From JBKEAJ01 sp047972135 (GTDB lineage: Bacteria > Bacteroidota > Bacteroidia > Bacteroidales > Prolixibacteraceae), in contig JBKEAJ010000016.1 of NCBI GenBank assembly GCA_047972135.1, forward strand, positions 1 to 50,648: 50,648 nucleotides of DNA, read 5' to 3'. The notes under the pieces were generated by a model, which did not search any database, was not told where the DNA came from, and saw nothing but the letters and a program-made list of their open reading frames with translations. Positions 26,150 through 34,388 of the stretch are shown here, one piece after another. Both the position numbers and the translations under genes were made by a program. Within the stretch, counting starts at the first letter, position 1. Every line of letters begins with the position of its first letter.

Positions 26150-28174
26150 ATGAGATTTTATGAAAGACCTTTATTAAAAGCATATTTTGCCACGTTTCTA
26201 TTACTTGCGCTAGGCTCTGTAAGTGTCTATTCGCAAAGTGTCGACCATCAGTCTGAGCTTCCGACGCGCGAGGATCGCAGTGTATCAGAAGCCCTCAACA
26301 TTCTGAAAGAGATTTACTATTCCAAAGACTGGACATATATTAACGAAGATGCTCGCGAACTCATACAAGGTTTACTAGTCTACTCTAAGTACCCCAATGT
26401 AGACAGTCTGAAATCGCTCTACAACAGGGTTTTGCTTGTCGATACAAATTTTGTTTACCGAGCTAATAGGGACTACTCCGACTCGCTAAGAATAAAAGGC
26501 TACAAAGCATTCTCCACAATCCGAGAAGAAAAAGAGGCGATGGCAAATGAGCTAAGAAAAAGTATTGACAGAAGAAATATAGCGATTCCAGACAATATTT
26601 ACGACAATATCTCCAAGTCGGTAAGGACAATACCATCAGGACAAGGACATATACTCTTTCTTGATGGCAGGCTTGAAATGTCGGGTGCAATGAGCAGGCA
26701 TCTCAGTAGCATCGACAGTTCTCGTGGTAATGAGCAGAGACGTCTGCTTATCATGCTGTCCGATTCAACACTCTATAATTATATGGAGAGCGAAAGGCAA
26801 TCGTACAACAACAAACTGATGAGCCAATATATAGACTCCATAAACACCGCTTTCACCGAACGAGTTGTAGAGCGGCTTATCACAGAGAAGCAGGATGAAT
26901 TTGTAAGTAATACAATTAACAACAATCTGTGTCTAATAAGAAATTACAATTTTCGCGAGACCAAAAATGTTAACACCATTTTGAAAGATATATCCGTACA
27001 AATTTTCGATTACATCTATCACCGACCACAAACGATAACACTCAGCGACGGACAGAGCCTAAAGCTGGCAATGCCCTTACAAAACGGGGATAGCCACTCC
27101 AGCCGTTTTTGGGTAAAGAATCCTCAGAACGACTCTCTCAGCCTAATGATACAGAGTAAAGACCTCAATACTATTGAGTTATATGTTGCCGACAATGTTA
27201 TGTTTCAACGTATGCAGGAGCAACAAAAAAGGGAATTTAAAAATATCAACTCCATAAGGAAGAAGAAAGATATTTCAGATTTAGGTTTAAGTGTAGATGC
27301 CTATCAACCGTGGGCCTTTGAGACCAATGCCACTCTTACACTTTCGCAGGTATCCATGAATAAATATTGGGCAAAGGGTGGCGACGATGCGTTTTCGTTT
27401 TTGACAATTCTCAATGGCAAGGCTACTTACAGTCTACACAAGATAACATGGACAAATGCCTTATTGATAGAAGAAGGTTGGAATAGTGTAAAAGACGAGC
27501 CATTTAAAAGCACCCACGACCGACTAAGAATAAACTCCGATTTAACCGTACAAGCCATAAAGAAATGGTATTACAGCAGCGGGATAGAATTTGAGACACA
27601 GTTATTTACTACATATACATATCCTGCAGACGCCGACAAAGTTCCTCTGTATGGTATTCTAAACCCGGGTACGTTCAGATACAATCTTGGTATTCAGTAT
27701 AAGCCCAAAGATAATTTGCAGCTTAGGCTGTCGCCTTTCACTCTAAAATATATATTCTATACAGACACGTCCAAATATAATCAGACACTTCAGGGAGTGT
27801 CTGAAAACAGCACTAACTTGTTTGACAAGGGATTCGAAGCAGAAGTGAACTACAACACTAAATTTCTTGAAAAATGCAAGCTAACTTCTCGCTACCGTAT
27901 GTTCTTCGAATATGCCGACTTCACCAATAGTGCTGATATTTTATGGGAAAATCATCTATTTATAGATTTAACCGATCGTATCAATCTCAATCTGAGGATG
28001 GACTTGTATTATAATGTAAAGCAAAAGATTCCTATCTACGAGACGGTAAACGGCGTGGAGAGCAAAGTAGATGAGAAAGCAGGGCTTCAAATCAAAGAAT
28101 TTTTCAGTGTTGGTTTCACATGGAGTTTATACCGCAAACCCACAAAAATTAGAAACCAATACAGATACTATTGA
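26150..28174 (+). CDS. DUF3078 outer-membrane barrel protein
   Basis: 674 residues. A signal peptide ends at S-V-Y-S-Q. The N-terminal half (about 30-370) is helical and charged and I do not recognise it. The C-terminal half begins W-A-F-E-T-N-A-T-L-T-L-S-Q-V-S-M-N-K-Y-W-A-K-G-G, the DUF3078 signature, and continues as alternating beta strands to a terminal F-T-W-S-L-Y-R-K-P region consistent with an outer-membrane barrel. Function is unknown. Co-directional with the glucosaminidase, suggesting an envelope role. Its stop codon abuts the stop codon of the convergent DUF4136 gene with no spacer. Confidence 0.8.
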   Translation: MRFYERPLLKAYFATFLLLALGSVSVYSQSVDHQSELPTREDRSVSEALNILKEIYYSKDWTYINEDARELIQGLLVYSKYPNVDSLKSLYNRVLLVDTNFVYRANRDYSDSLRIKGYKAFSTIREEKEAMANELRKSIDRRNIAIPDNIYDNISKSVRTIPSGQGHILFLDGRLEMSGAMSRHLSSIDSSRGNEQRRLLIMLSDSTLYNYMESERQSYNNKLMSQYIDSINTAFTERVVERLITEKQDEFVSNTINNNLCLIRNYNFRETKNVNTILKDISVQIFDYIYHRPQTITLSDGQSLKLAMPLQNGDSHSSRFWVKNPQNDSLSLMIQSKDLNTIELYVADNVMFQRMQEQQKREFKNINSIRKKKDISDLGLSVDAYQPWAFETNATLTLSQVSMNKYWAKGGDDAFSFLTILNGKATYSLHKITWTNALLIEEGWNSVKDEPFKSTHDRLRINSDLTVQAIKKWYYSSGIEFETQLFTTYTYPADADKVPLYGILNPGTFRYNLGIQYKPKDNLQLRLSPFTLKYIFYTDTSKYNQTLQGVSENSTNLFDKGFEAEVNYNTKFLEKCKLTSRYRMFFEYADFTNSADILWENHLFIDLTDRINLNLRMDLYYNVKQKIPIYETVNGVESKVDEKAGLQIKEFFSVGFTWSLYRKPTKIRNQYRYY

Positions 28175-28762
28175 TTACTTTTGCTCTTTTATGGGGAATC
28201 TCTTCATAACCTTGTGTATCTTTTTTGGAGCTTTACTGGCACGTTTTGCAGCGTTATCGTTCACTTCGCCTTTGATAAGACTCTCATAAACAAGGGATTT
28301 GCTTGCAGTGTCGAAGAAGTCTATAACCAGTGTTCCTTCTTTGTAATATTCGGTGTCGATATCTGTTGTGGCAGTTCCAAAACTGGGACCTCCCCAGAAT
28401 CCGGCTCTCCAACCCCAAGCTAAGGGACGATAACCATATCCGCCTGTAAATGTTGTATATGCCGATTTACTTTCAGCTCTATTTACGACAGCAAACAAAG
28501 TGATGGCCAAATCGGCACTGCCGTCTTCCACCTTAGTAAGTCCTCTAGCCGTGAGTTCATGCTCAAAAGCACTAAGTATCGCTGCCTTGTCTGTTGCAGT
28601 AATATTCTTGTCACTGTTCTTTTCCCAACCAATAAATTCGTAGGTTTTCACTTTAGAGAAATCATAATTCTTGTCGTAGTCGCTGTTGATTTGAGCCGAA
28701 CTTACTCCGACGAAAGCTATCATCACCAAACTCGGTAAGATAAATTCTTTTATTGCTTTCAT
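28175..28762 (-). CDS. DUF4136 envelope protein
   Basis: 195 residues. A signal peptide (MKAIKEFILPSLVMIAFVGVSSAQ) has no lipobox Cys. The start of the mature protein reads D-Y-D-K-N-Y-D-F-S-K-V-K-T-Y-E-F, the DUF4136 signature, and a Gly/aromatic-rich loop (GGYGYRPLAWGWRAGFWGG) precedes the conserved EGTLVIDFFD. Role unknown. It converges stop-to-stop with the DUF3078 gene. Confidence 0.82.
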   Translation of the reverse strand: MKAIKEFILPSLVMIAFVGVSSAQINSDYDKNYDFSKVKTYEFIGWEKNSDKNITATDKAAILSAFEHELTARGLTKVEDGSADLAITLFAVVNRAESKSAYTTFTGGYGYRPLAWGWRAGFWGGPSFGTATTDIDTEYYKEGTLVIDFFDTASKSLVYESLIKGEVNDNAAKRASKAPKKIHKVMKRFPIKEQK

Positions 28763-28796
28763 GATAATGTATTTTATTTGTATTACTAAGCTTATT

Positions 28797-29603
28797 TCAA
28801 GACAAAGATGATACCAAAAACCAGATACTAACCTCCGTTCCCTGATCTAATAGAGAAGTAATTTCAACTCTTCCTCCCAACATCTTAATAATCTTTACGG
28901 AATTCACAAGTCCTATGCCACTACCTGCCTCTCCGGCAGTACCCACGTGGCTCTCCACCTTTCTCCCTTTCAACACAGCATCAATCTTATCCTCCGCCAT
29001 TCCCTGCCCCATATCGCAGACCTTTATAGTAAGTTCTTGTCCTTCGAGCGAGGTTAAAATTTTCACAATATCTCCAGGGCTTGAGAATTTAACTGCATTC
29101 CCCACAATGTTCCGTAATGCAATAATAAGCAAGCTCCTGTTAGTTTTGAAAAGAGCAGAGTCGGACAGCATAGACTCATAGCTCACATTTATACTCTTCG
29201 TTTTTGCCAAATAATTAGAATACTGCATCGACACACTTATAACACTCTCTACATCAACCAATTCCTTTTTGCCGAAATTTTGCAACTGAGTTTCAAGGGC
29301 TAGCGTTGACGTATCGTTCACGATATCCTGCAAGAGCGAAGATGAGTCGTCTATAATGTTTAGAAATTTTTCGTTTGGCACTTCCTCTTTCAACTTCAAC
29401 AGCTCAATAGTAGTTTTGATTGTCATTATAGGATTTTTTATATCATGCACCAGCATTGAGATATAATCATCCTTGGCATTTAGTGCTGACTTAAGTTTTT
29501 GATTTTGCAGTTTAGCCCTCACACACACAAATATTAATACAGCTACCACCAACACCATTAGCAACACAGCAAACAAACAAATATTACCTTGCGGACTCAT
29601 CAT
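28797..29603 (-). CDS. Membrane-anchored orphan sensor histidine kinase
   Basis: 268 residues. One N-terminal membrane segment (8-29) leads into a short coiled coil. HisKA has phospho-acceptor His53 in MLVHDIKNPIM. HATPase_c has the N box ALRNIVGNAVKFSS, the G1 box VCDMGQGMAE and the G2 box GSGIGLVNSVKIIKMLGG. No periplasmic sensor, PAS or HAMP domain is present, and no response regulator is nearby, so its signal and partner are unknown. It starts 7 bases after recQ and seems to be the last gene of that operon. The first two Met codons are equivalent candidate starts. Confidence 0.88.
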   Translation of the reverse strand: MMSPQGNICLFAVLLMVLVVAVLIFVCVRAKLQNQKLKSALNAKDDYISMLVHDIKNPIMTIKTTIELLKLKEEVPNEKFLNIIDDSSSLLQDIVNDTSTLALETQLQNFGKKELVDVESVISVSMQYSNYLAKTKSINVSYESMLSDSALFKTNRSLLIIALRNIVGNAVKFSSPGDIVKILTSLEGQELTIKVCDMGQGMAEDKIDAVLKGRKVESHVGTAGEAGSGIGLVNSVKIIKMLGGRVEITSLLDQGTEVSIWFLVSSLS

Positions 29604-29610
29604 TCCATTT

Positions 29611-31830
29611 TTAGTTGCCCAAATCCGAAACGAATTTAATCTTCATAACTCTCACGTCTTCTTCCGAATATTCTACACCCAATTCCTCCATTACGGGAAC
29701 AAGCGAATCACTTTGATTTTCTCTCAACACTTCCAGAATATCTTCCTGCACGTCATCGTCGATACTTTCATCAATATAGTAGTCGATATTCAGCTTCGTC
29801 CCCGAATTTATAATCACTTCTATTTCCGAGAGCAACTCTTCAAATCCCATGCCTAGAGAATTTGCAATATCATCGAGAAGTATTTTCCTATCAATACTTG
29901 TTATTATCGATACTTTATTTTTAGACTTATCCACGACCGATTTAACAATAAAATCATCGGGGCGCTCAATCTCGTTATCCTTCACGTAGTTAGAGATAAG
30001 CTCTACAAACTTTTTACCGTATCTCACAGCTTTACCTTTGCCGACACCCTGAATATTTGTCAGCTCGTCAATAGTAATGGGATACTGAACCGACATATCA
30101 ATAATTGAAGGCTCCTGGAAAATTACATAGGGAGGCAGGTTCTCTTTGTCAGCAATTTTCTTACGCAAACTCAAAAGCAAGGACACCAATTTCTCGTCGC
30201 CCTTGGGCACCCCATTTCCATTCAGCGATGCCGCATTAATTTTCAAATCATCATCATCGAGTTTCTTTTTCTCAAAGTTCAATGTCAAAGTAAACTTATT
30301 GCGAGATTCAAGAAACTCTCTACCGGCATCGGTAATTTTCAGTAATCCGTAGTTCTCAATATCTTTTTCTAAATATCCTTTCACCATAGCCTGACGATAA
30401 AGAGCAGCCCAATATTCGGCACTCTGCTCATCACCCTTTCCGTAGTTAGGATTACTATCATGCTTAAATGATTTTATTGCTGACGTTGTGTCTCCCATCA
30501 ATATTGCGCAGATATGGTCAGCCTTAAATTTCTCATTCACACTTAATATCGTGTTAATATACAGTTTTAAGTTTACTGTTGCATCAATCTTTTTCTTTGG
30601 TTTAAGGCAATTATCACAAGCACCACAATTCTGAACATTATAATCCTCCCCAAAATAGTGCAGTAATATCAAGCGTCTGCAAATTGCAGTTTCGGCGTAA
30701 GATACCGTATCCAGAAGCAATTGTTTGTTTATTTCCTGTTCTGAGATAGGCTTTCCGTGATTAAATTTATCGAGTTTAAGGATATCCTTATAACTATAGA
30801 AGGTTATACATTCACCTTCACCACCATCGCGTCCTGCGCGCCCTGTTTCCTGATAGTAGCCTTCAAGGCTTTTGGGGATGTCATAATGTATTACAAAGCG
30901 TACATCAGGTTTATCTATTCCCATTCCGAAGGCTATGGTTGCAACAATCACATCAACCTCTTCCATGAGAAACTTATCCTGGTTTCCTGCGCGTGTGGTA
31001 GCATCCATTCCTGCATGATACGGCAGTGCTTTTATTCCGTTCACATTCAGCACTTCGGCAACTCCTTCCACCATTTTACGGCTAAGACAATATATAATAC
31101 CCGATTTGCTGGAATGCTGTTTTATATATTTTATTATTTCTGCGTTTATTGTTTCGGATTTAGGTCGTACCTCATAATATAAATTATCTCTATTGAAAGA
31201 AGCTTTGAACACTTTAGCATCAGGCATTCCGAGATTTTTCTTAATATCGTGCTGCACTTTTGCAGTAGCAGTTGCTGTAAGCGCGATTAAAGGGCGCAGG
31301 GCTATTTCTTCGATAATTGGTCTTATCCGTCTATACTCGGGTCTAAAGTCGTGTCCCCACTCGGAGATACAATGAGCTTCGTCTATGGCGTAGAACGAAA
31401 TCTTTATAGACTTAAACAGCTCTACATTTTCCTCTTTCGTTAAGGACTCTGGTGCAACATAGAGAAGCTTTGTTTTACCTGCCAGCAAATCTTCTTTCAC
31501 CTCCATTATTGCTTGTCGCGAAAGCGAAGAGTTAAGCACATGAGCAACACTGTCGTCACTTCCTAATGCCCTAACTGCATCCACTTGATTTTTCATCAAA
31601 GCAATAAGTGGTGATATAACTATGGCCGTACCTTCAGACATAAGTGCTGGCAACTGATAGCACAGAGATTTTCCACCGCCTGTCGGCATCAGTACGAATG
31701 TATTACGCCCCCCAAGTACACTTTCTATTATTTGTTGCTGTTCTCCCTTAAAAGTATCGAAACCAAAAAACTCATTTAGTTTTTCAGATAAGATGTTGCT
31801 TGGTCTCATAAGTTCTTTCTTGTCTTGCAT
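29611..31830 (-). CDS. recQ: ATP-dependent DNA helicase RecQ
   Basis: 739 residues from the ATG at 31830. SF2 helicase motifs: P-T-G-G-G-K-S-L-C-Y-Q (Walker A), DEAHCISEWGHDFRPEY (DEAH plus aromatic-rich loop), A-T-A-T, and Q-E-T-G-R-A-G-R-D-G (motif VI). A zinc-binding C-x(n)-C-G-A-C-D-N-C module, an RQC winged helix, an HRDC domain near 530-600 and an extra C-terminal acidic/helix-turn-helix-like tail follow. It unwinds DNA in recombination and repair. The ATG lies five bases beyond the stop of the upstream T9SS protein gene; a TTG at 31839 would overlap it. Confidence 0.95.
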   Translation of the reverse strand: MQDKKELMRPSNILSEKLNEFFGFDTFKGEQQQIIESVLGGRNTFVLMPTGGGKSLCYQLPALMSEGTAIVISPLIALMKNQVDAVRALGSDDSVAHVLNSSLSRQAIMEVKEDLLAGKTKLLYVAPESLTKEENVELFKSIKISFYAIDEAHCISEWGHDFRPEYRRIRPIIEEIALRPLIALTATATAKVQHDIKKNLGMPDAKVFKASFNRDNLYYEVRPKSETINAEIIKYIKQHSSKSGIIYCLSRKMVEGVAEVLNVNGIKALPYHAGMDATTRAGNQDKFLMEEVDVIVATIAFGMGIDKPDVRFVIHYDIPKSLEGYYQETGRAGRDGGEGECITFYSYKDILKLDKFNHGKPISEQEINKQLLLDTVSYAETAICRRLILLHYFGEDYNVQNCGACDNCLKPKKKIDATVNLKLYINTILSVNEKFKADHICAILMGDTTSAIKSFKHDSNPNYGKGDEQSAEYWAALYRQAMVKGYLEKDIENYGLLKITDAGREFLESRNKFTLTLNFEKKKLDDDDLKINAASLNGNGVPKGDEKLVSLLLSLRKKIADKENLPPYVIFQEPSIIDMSVQYPITIDELTNIQGVGKGKAVRYGKKFVELISNYVKDNEIERPDDFIVKSVVDKSKNKVSIITSIDRKILLDDIANSLGMGFEELLSEIEVIINSGTKLNIDYYIDESIDDDVQEDILEVLRENQSDSLVPVMEELGVEYSEEDVRVMKIKFVSDLGN

Positions 31831-31835
31831 TAATG

Positions 31836-34025
31836 TCAATCTTTTACAAATTTCCTAGACACTTTACTGTCGTTATCTAATGTTATATCTGCAATATACA
31901 TCCCTTTCTTCAGGGCTTTTATATCTATGGTAGTGTTGTAGGCATCCACAGCGTACTCTTTCAGCTTGTCGCCCACCATTGAGAAGATTTCAATTTTAGA
32001 TATTTCGGTGTCTTTCGATTTTATCGACAGCTCATCGTGTTTAAAAGCATTTTTCGACACCTGTACGTACTCATCCCCCATTACGGGGAAGTCAAAATCT
32101 TTATTTGACTCAGGAATTTTAACAGAGTATTCCACACTCCCCACCCTATTTCCCGCAGCATCCTCAACTCTATTCGGGCTAAATGTCAGTTCTTTTTCAG
32201 GCACACCCGAGAGCAAAATTGTTGCCACCCTTTTATCCTCATCCAGGCGCGCATACTCCACTCTTGTCGTTTCACTTCCAAATGTATAGCTAGCTGGGTC
32301 ATTCACCGACACGGGGTCCATAGGTTCACTATATTTAACTCTGAGAATTGCTGTGGTTTTATCGAAAGAGTAATCCGTAATCTTCGGCGCCATGGTGTCT
32401 CTGCTCACATTCAGGTCGCCAAAAGTTCGAGGTACAATAAAATACTCATTCCCCTCCTCACTGAGAATGCCTTGCACATCCACCACTCCATGAGGAAAAG
32501 ATTTCCCCGACAAGTCGACAGCCGAGTCTATTTTTATATTTATGGAATATTCTCCATTTTTCACCGAGCTCACCATTGTTTTAGTTCCTGCTTTTGGCAA
32601 CTTAGCCTTATCAGTCAAGAATTTCACATCGGGAATTTTAATTAGCATACTCTCGTAGTCCTCTGGATTGCTCTTCACTTCCCTTATTGTCAACTCCAAA
32701 GGTCTATAAGGCACAGGCTGATGGTAGTTGAAGGTGTAGGTTAGATCGCTCAAACTCGTCACTCCATTTTTCTCTACTACGGTCCCTCCCACTATCACAC
32801 TGTCACCCACTTGCCCTCTAAACAAGTTTCCTTCCACAGCAATGGCATTTCGTTTTTGGTTACCTGATTGCAGATACCAAACTCTGTTCATATTTCCTGT
32901 CACCCGACCGCTTACATATGTATGTTCACCAAGCATATCCGTGCTTACTCCCTGCCCTTGTATGTCGGCAACATTACTGATTTCATTGGGTTTTATATCC
33001 TTAGGCACCACAAAATCTGAAGATATTGAATTAGTATCAGAATCCGACACTGCAACAATTCTATAAAACATAGTTTCAGTCTCTTCAATCCCCGTAAGCC
33101 GAAGTTTTGCAGAATACAGTTGATTTTTTTCTTCCATACTTTGCGAGTAAGTATTTGCATCGTATGTTAAACCATAGGTAAGAGTAACCTGATTTACGAT
33201 TCCGCTTTCAACAAATATAGGTGCAGAGATATCTACCGTATCACTTTTACTTGGGATTTGCGGATTTTGTTGCAAATTGCCGAAAGATATGTTATTGTTG
33301 CTGCCACCGCCCCAAATTCTATTTGCAAAATCGGGATTATCAACAAAGGGATTTCTAGTATTCTGCACATTGTAAGAGTTTTTATTCAACTGCAACTCCC
33401 TAGCATTTGGTGGATAGTTTTTATTCCATTCGAGCAAAGTCTGCCAATCTTCGGAAGAGAATCCATCGGCAATTTTCAAGTCTTCTTTTGTGCTTGTTAC
33501 GACATTAGGATTTCCTTTTTGCAATTCATTGTAAAATACCATTCTAGCAATCTCTCCTTTCAGGCTATCAGAAAGCATAGAGAATTGCTTTACCAGCTGA
33601 CCGCCTTTAAATACCTGATTTTGAGCTTGTACCGACGATGCTGTTACTGTTTGTGTTCCGCCGGACAAAGAGCCTTTTTCTATCTGCCTGATATCTAAGA
33701 CATCTGTTTTCCCTTGTTTTTGTTTCAGATAATCAGCAACCGACCAGCTCTCAGCTTGGTCGGGAGATACCTCCATTTTCTTTTTTGTGGTTTTGGAATA
33801 AAACAACAACACGTTGTCGCCACTATTTCCCGACTGGCTATACTTTTTAGATAGTTCCCTAACGGCCTCTTCCGAGAGTTCTACTCTTCCATTGATTTTG
33901 TCATTAAGTACCTTTTTCAGCTGGTCTTCGTTCAGTTGCCGCGTACCGCTATAAAACCACGAAGGCTGTGCCATCGCGTAAGCAGCAACAGATATGTAAG
34001 CTAACAAAAGTAGAAATTTCTTCAT
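31836..34025 (-). CDS. T9SS-exported protein with degenerate endonuclease-I-like domain
   Basis: 729 residues. A signal peptide ends at Y-A-M-A-Q. Residues about 20-238 match the frame of bacterial endonuclease I (EndA/NucM): KGEIARMVFY at 156-165 and NTRNPFVDNPDFANRIW at 222-238 are its late structural motifs. However, this whole segment contains no histidine, so the His-based catalytic core has been lost. An OB-like region follows (about 350-430), then an Ig/SbsA-like domain (560-640, Y-S-E-P-M-D-P-V). The C-terminal 60-80 residues form a type A sorting domain (IEIFSMVGDKLKEY, ending K-F-V-K-D), so it should be exported by T9SS. It is first in an operon with recQ and the histidine kinase. 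Confidence 0.78.
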   Translation of the reverse strand: MKKFLLLLAYISVAAYAMAQPSWFYSGTRQLNEDQLKKVLNDKINGRVELSEEAVRELSKKYSQSGNSGDNVLLFYSKTTKKKMEVSPDQAESWSVADYLKQKQGKTDVLDIRQIEKGSLSGGTQTVTASSVQAQNQVFKGGQLVKQFSMLSDSLKGEIARMVFYNELQKGNPNVVTSTKEDLKIADGFSSEDWQTLLEWNKNYPPNARELQLNKNSYNVQNTRNPFVDNPDFANRIWGGGSNNNISFGNLQQNPQIPSKSDTVDISAPIFVESGIVNQVTLTYGLTYDANTYSQSMEEKNQLYSAKLRLTGIEETETMFYRIVAVSDSDTNSISSDFVVPKDIKPNEISNVADIQGQGVSTDMLGEHTYVSGRVTGNMNRVWYLQSGNQKRNAIAVEGNLFRGQVGDSVIVGGTVVEKNGVTSLSDLTYTFNYHQPVPYRPLELTIREVKSNPEDYESMLIKIPDVKFLTDKAKLPKAGTKTMVSSVKNGEYSINIKIDSAVDLSGKSFPHGVVDVQGILSEEGNEYFIVPRTFGDLNVSRDTMAPKITDYSFDKTTAILRVKYSEPMDPVSVNDPASYTFGSETTRVEYARLDEDKRVATILLSGVPEKELTFSPNRVEDAAGNRVGSVEYSVKIPESNKDFDFPVMGDEYVQVSKNAFKHDELSIKSKDTEISKIEIFSMVGDKLKEYAVDAYNTTIDIKALKKGMYIADITLDNDSKVSRKFVKD

Positions 34026-34103
34026 CTAAATCTTTTATCTTAAAGACAAGTGCCAGGAATAAAAGTTGCGTCAAGTTGATAATATCACAACTATCCCGAT
34101 AGT

Positions 34104-34111
34104 CAAAATTA
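34104..34111 (-). promoter_or_regulatory. Promoter -7 box of the endonuclease-like/recQ operon
   Basis: TAATTTTG on the minus strand fits TAnnTTTG, about 80 bases before the ATG at 34025. Confidence 0.45.
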
Positions 34112-34388
34112 GCACATTTTATTTCAGAATCCAAAATAATCTCATGAGTTTTTTTTATGACAGTGCTACAAGGTCAGTTTTCGTTGTGCTTCTTGTTCCT
34201 CTGGAGCTGTGATAGGCTGAATACATTTATTATCTATTATCTTAGCAAAAGGGAAATCGGAAGAAATGAATTGCCAGGCAATGCACACAGATCCGCCCCT
34301 ACGTTTCTGATGCAATGATGTTACGATTCAACGATTACACAATTCAACGCCTAAACAGTTCAACAATTAAACATTGTATTCTCACTGG
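34112..34388. repeat. Intergenic region with repeat tail, copy G
   Basis: The interval between the recQ operon promoter and the TonB-barrel gene has no convincing coding sequence. 34268-34306 reads TGCCAGGCAATGCACACAGA followed by TCCGCCCCTACG, which looks like an intergenic repeat module. 34317-34376 is the ATTCAACGATTA/CTAAACAGTTCAACAATT tail that flanks the palindromic repeats elsewhere in the window, here without a palindrome. Confidence 0.6.

Noticed and set aside
34112..34388. Small minus-strand peptide gene (23 codons) near 34160-34230
   Set aside because: No composition or context signal beyond an open frame of chance length.
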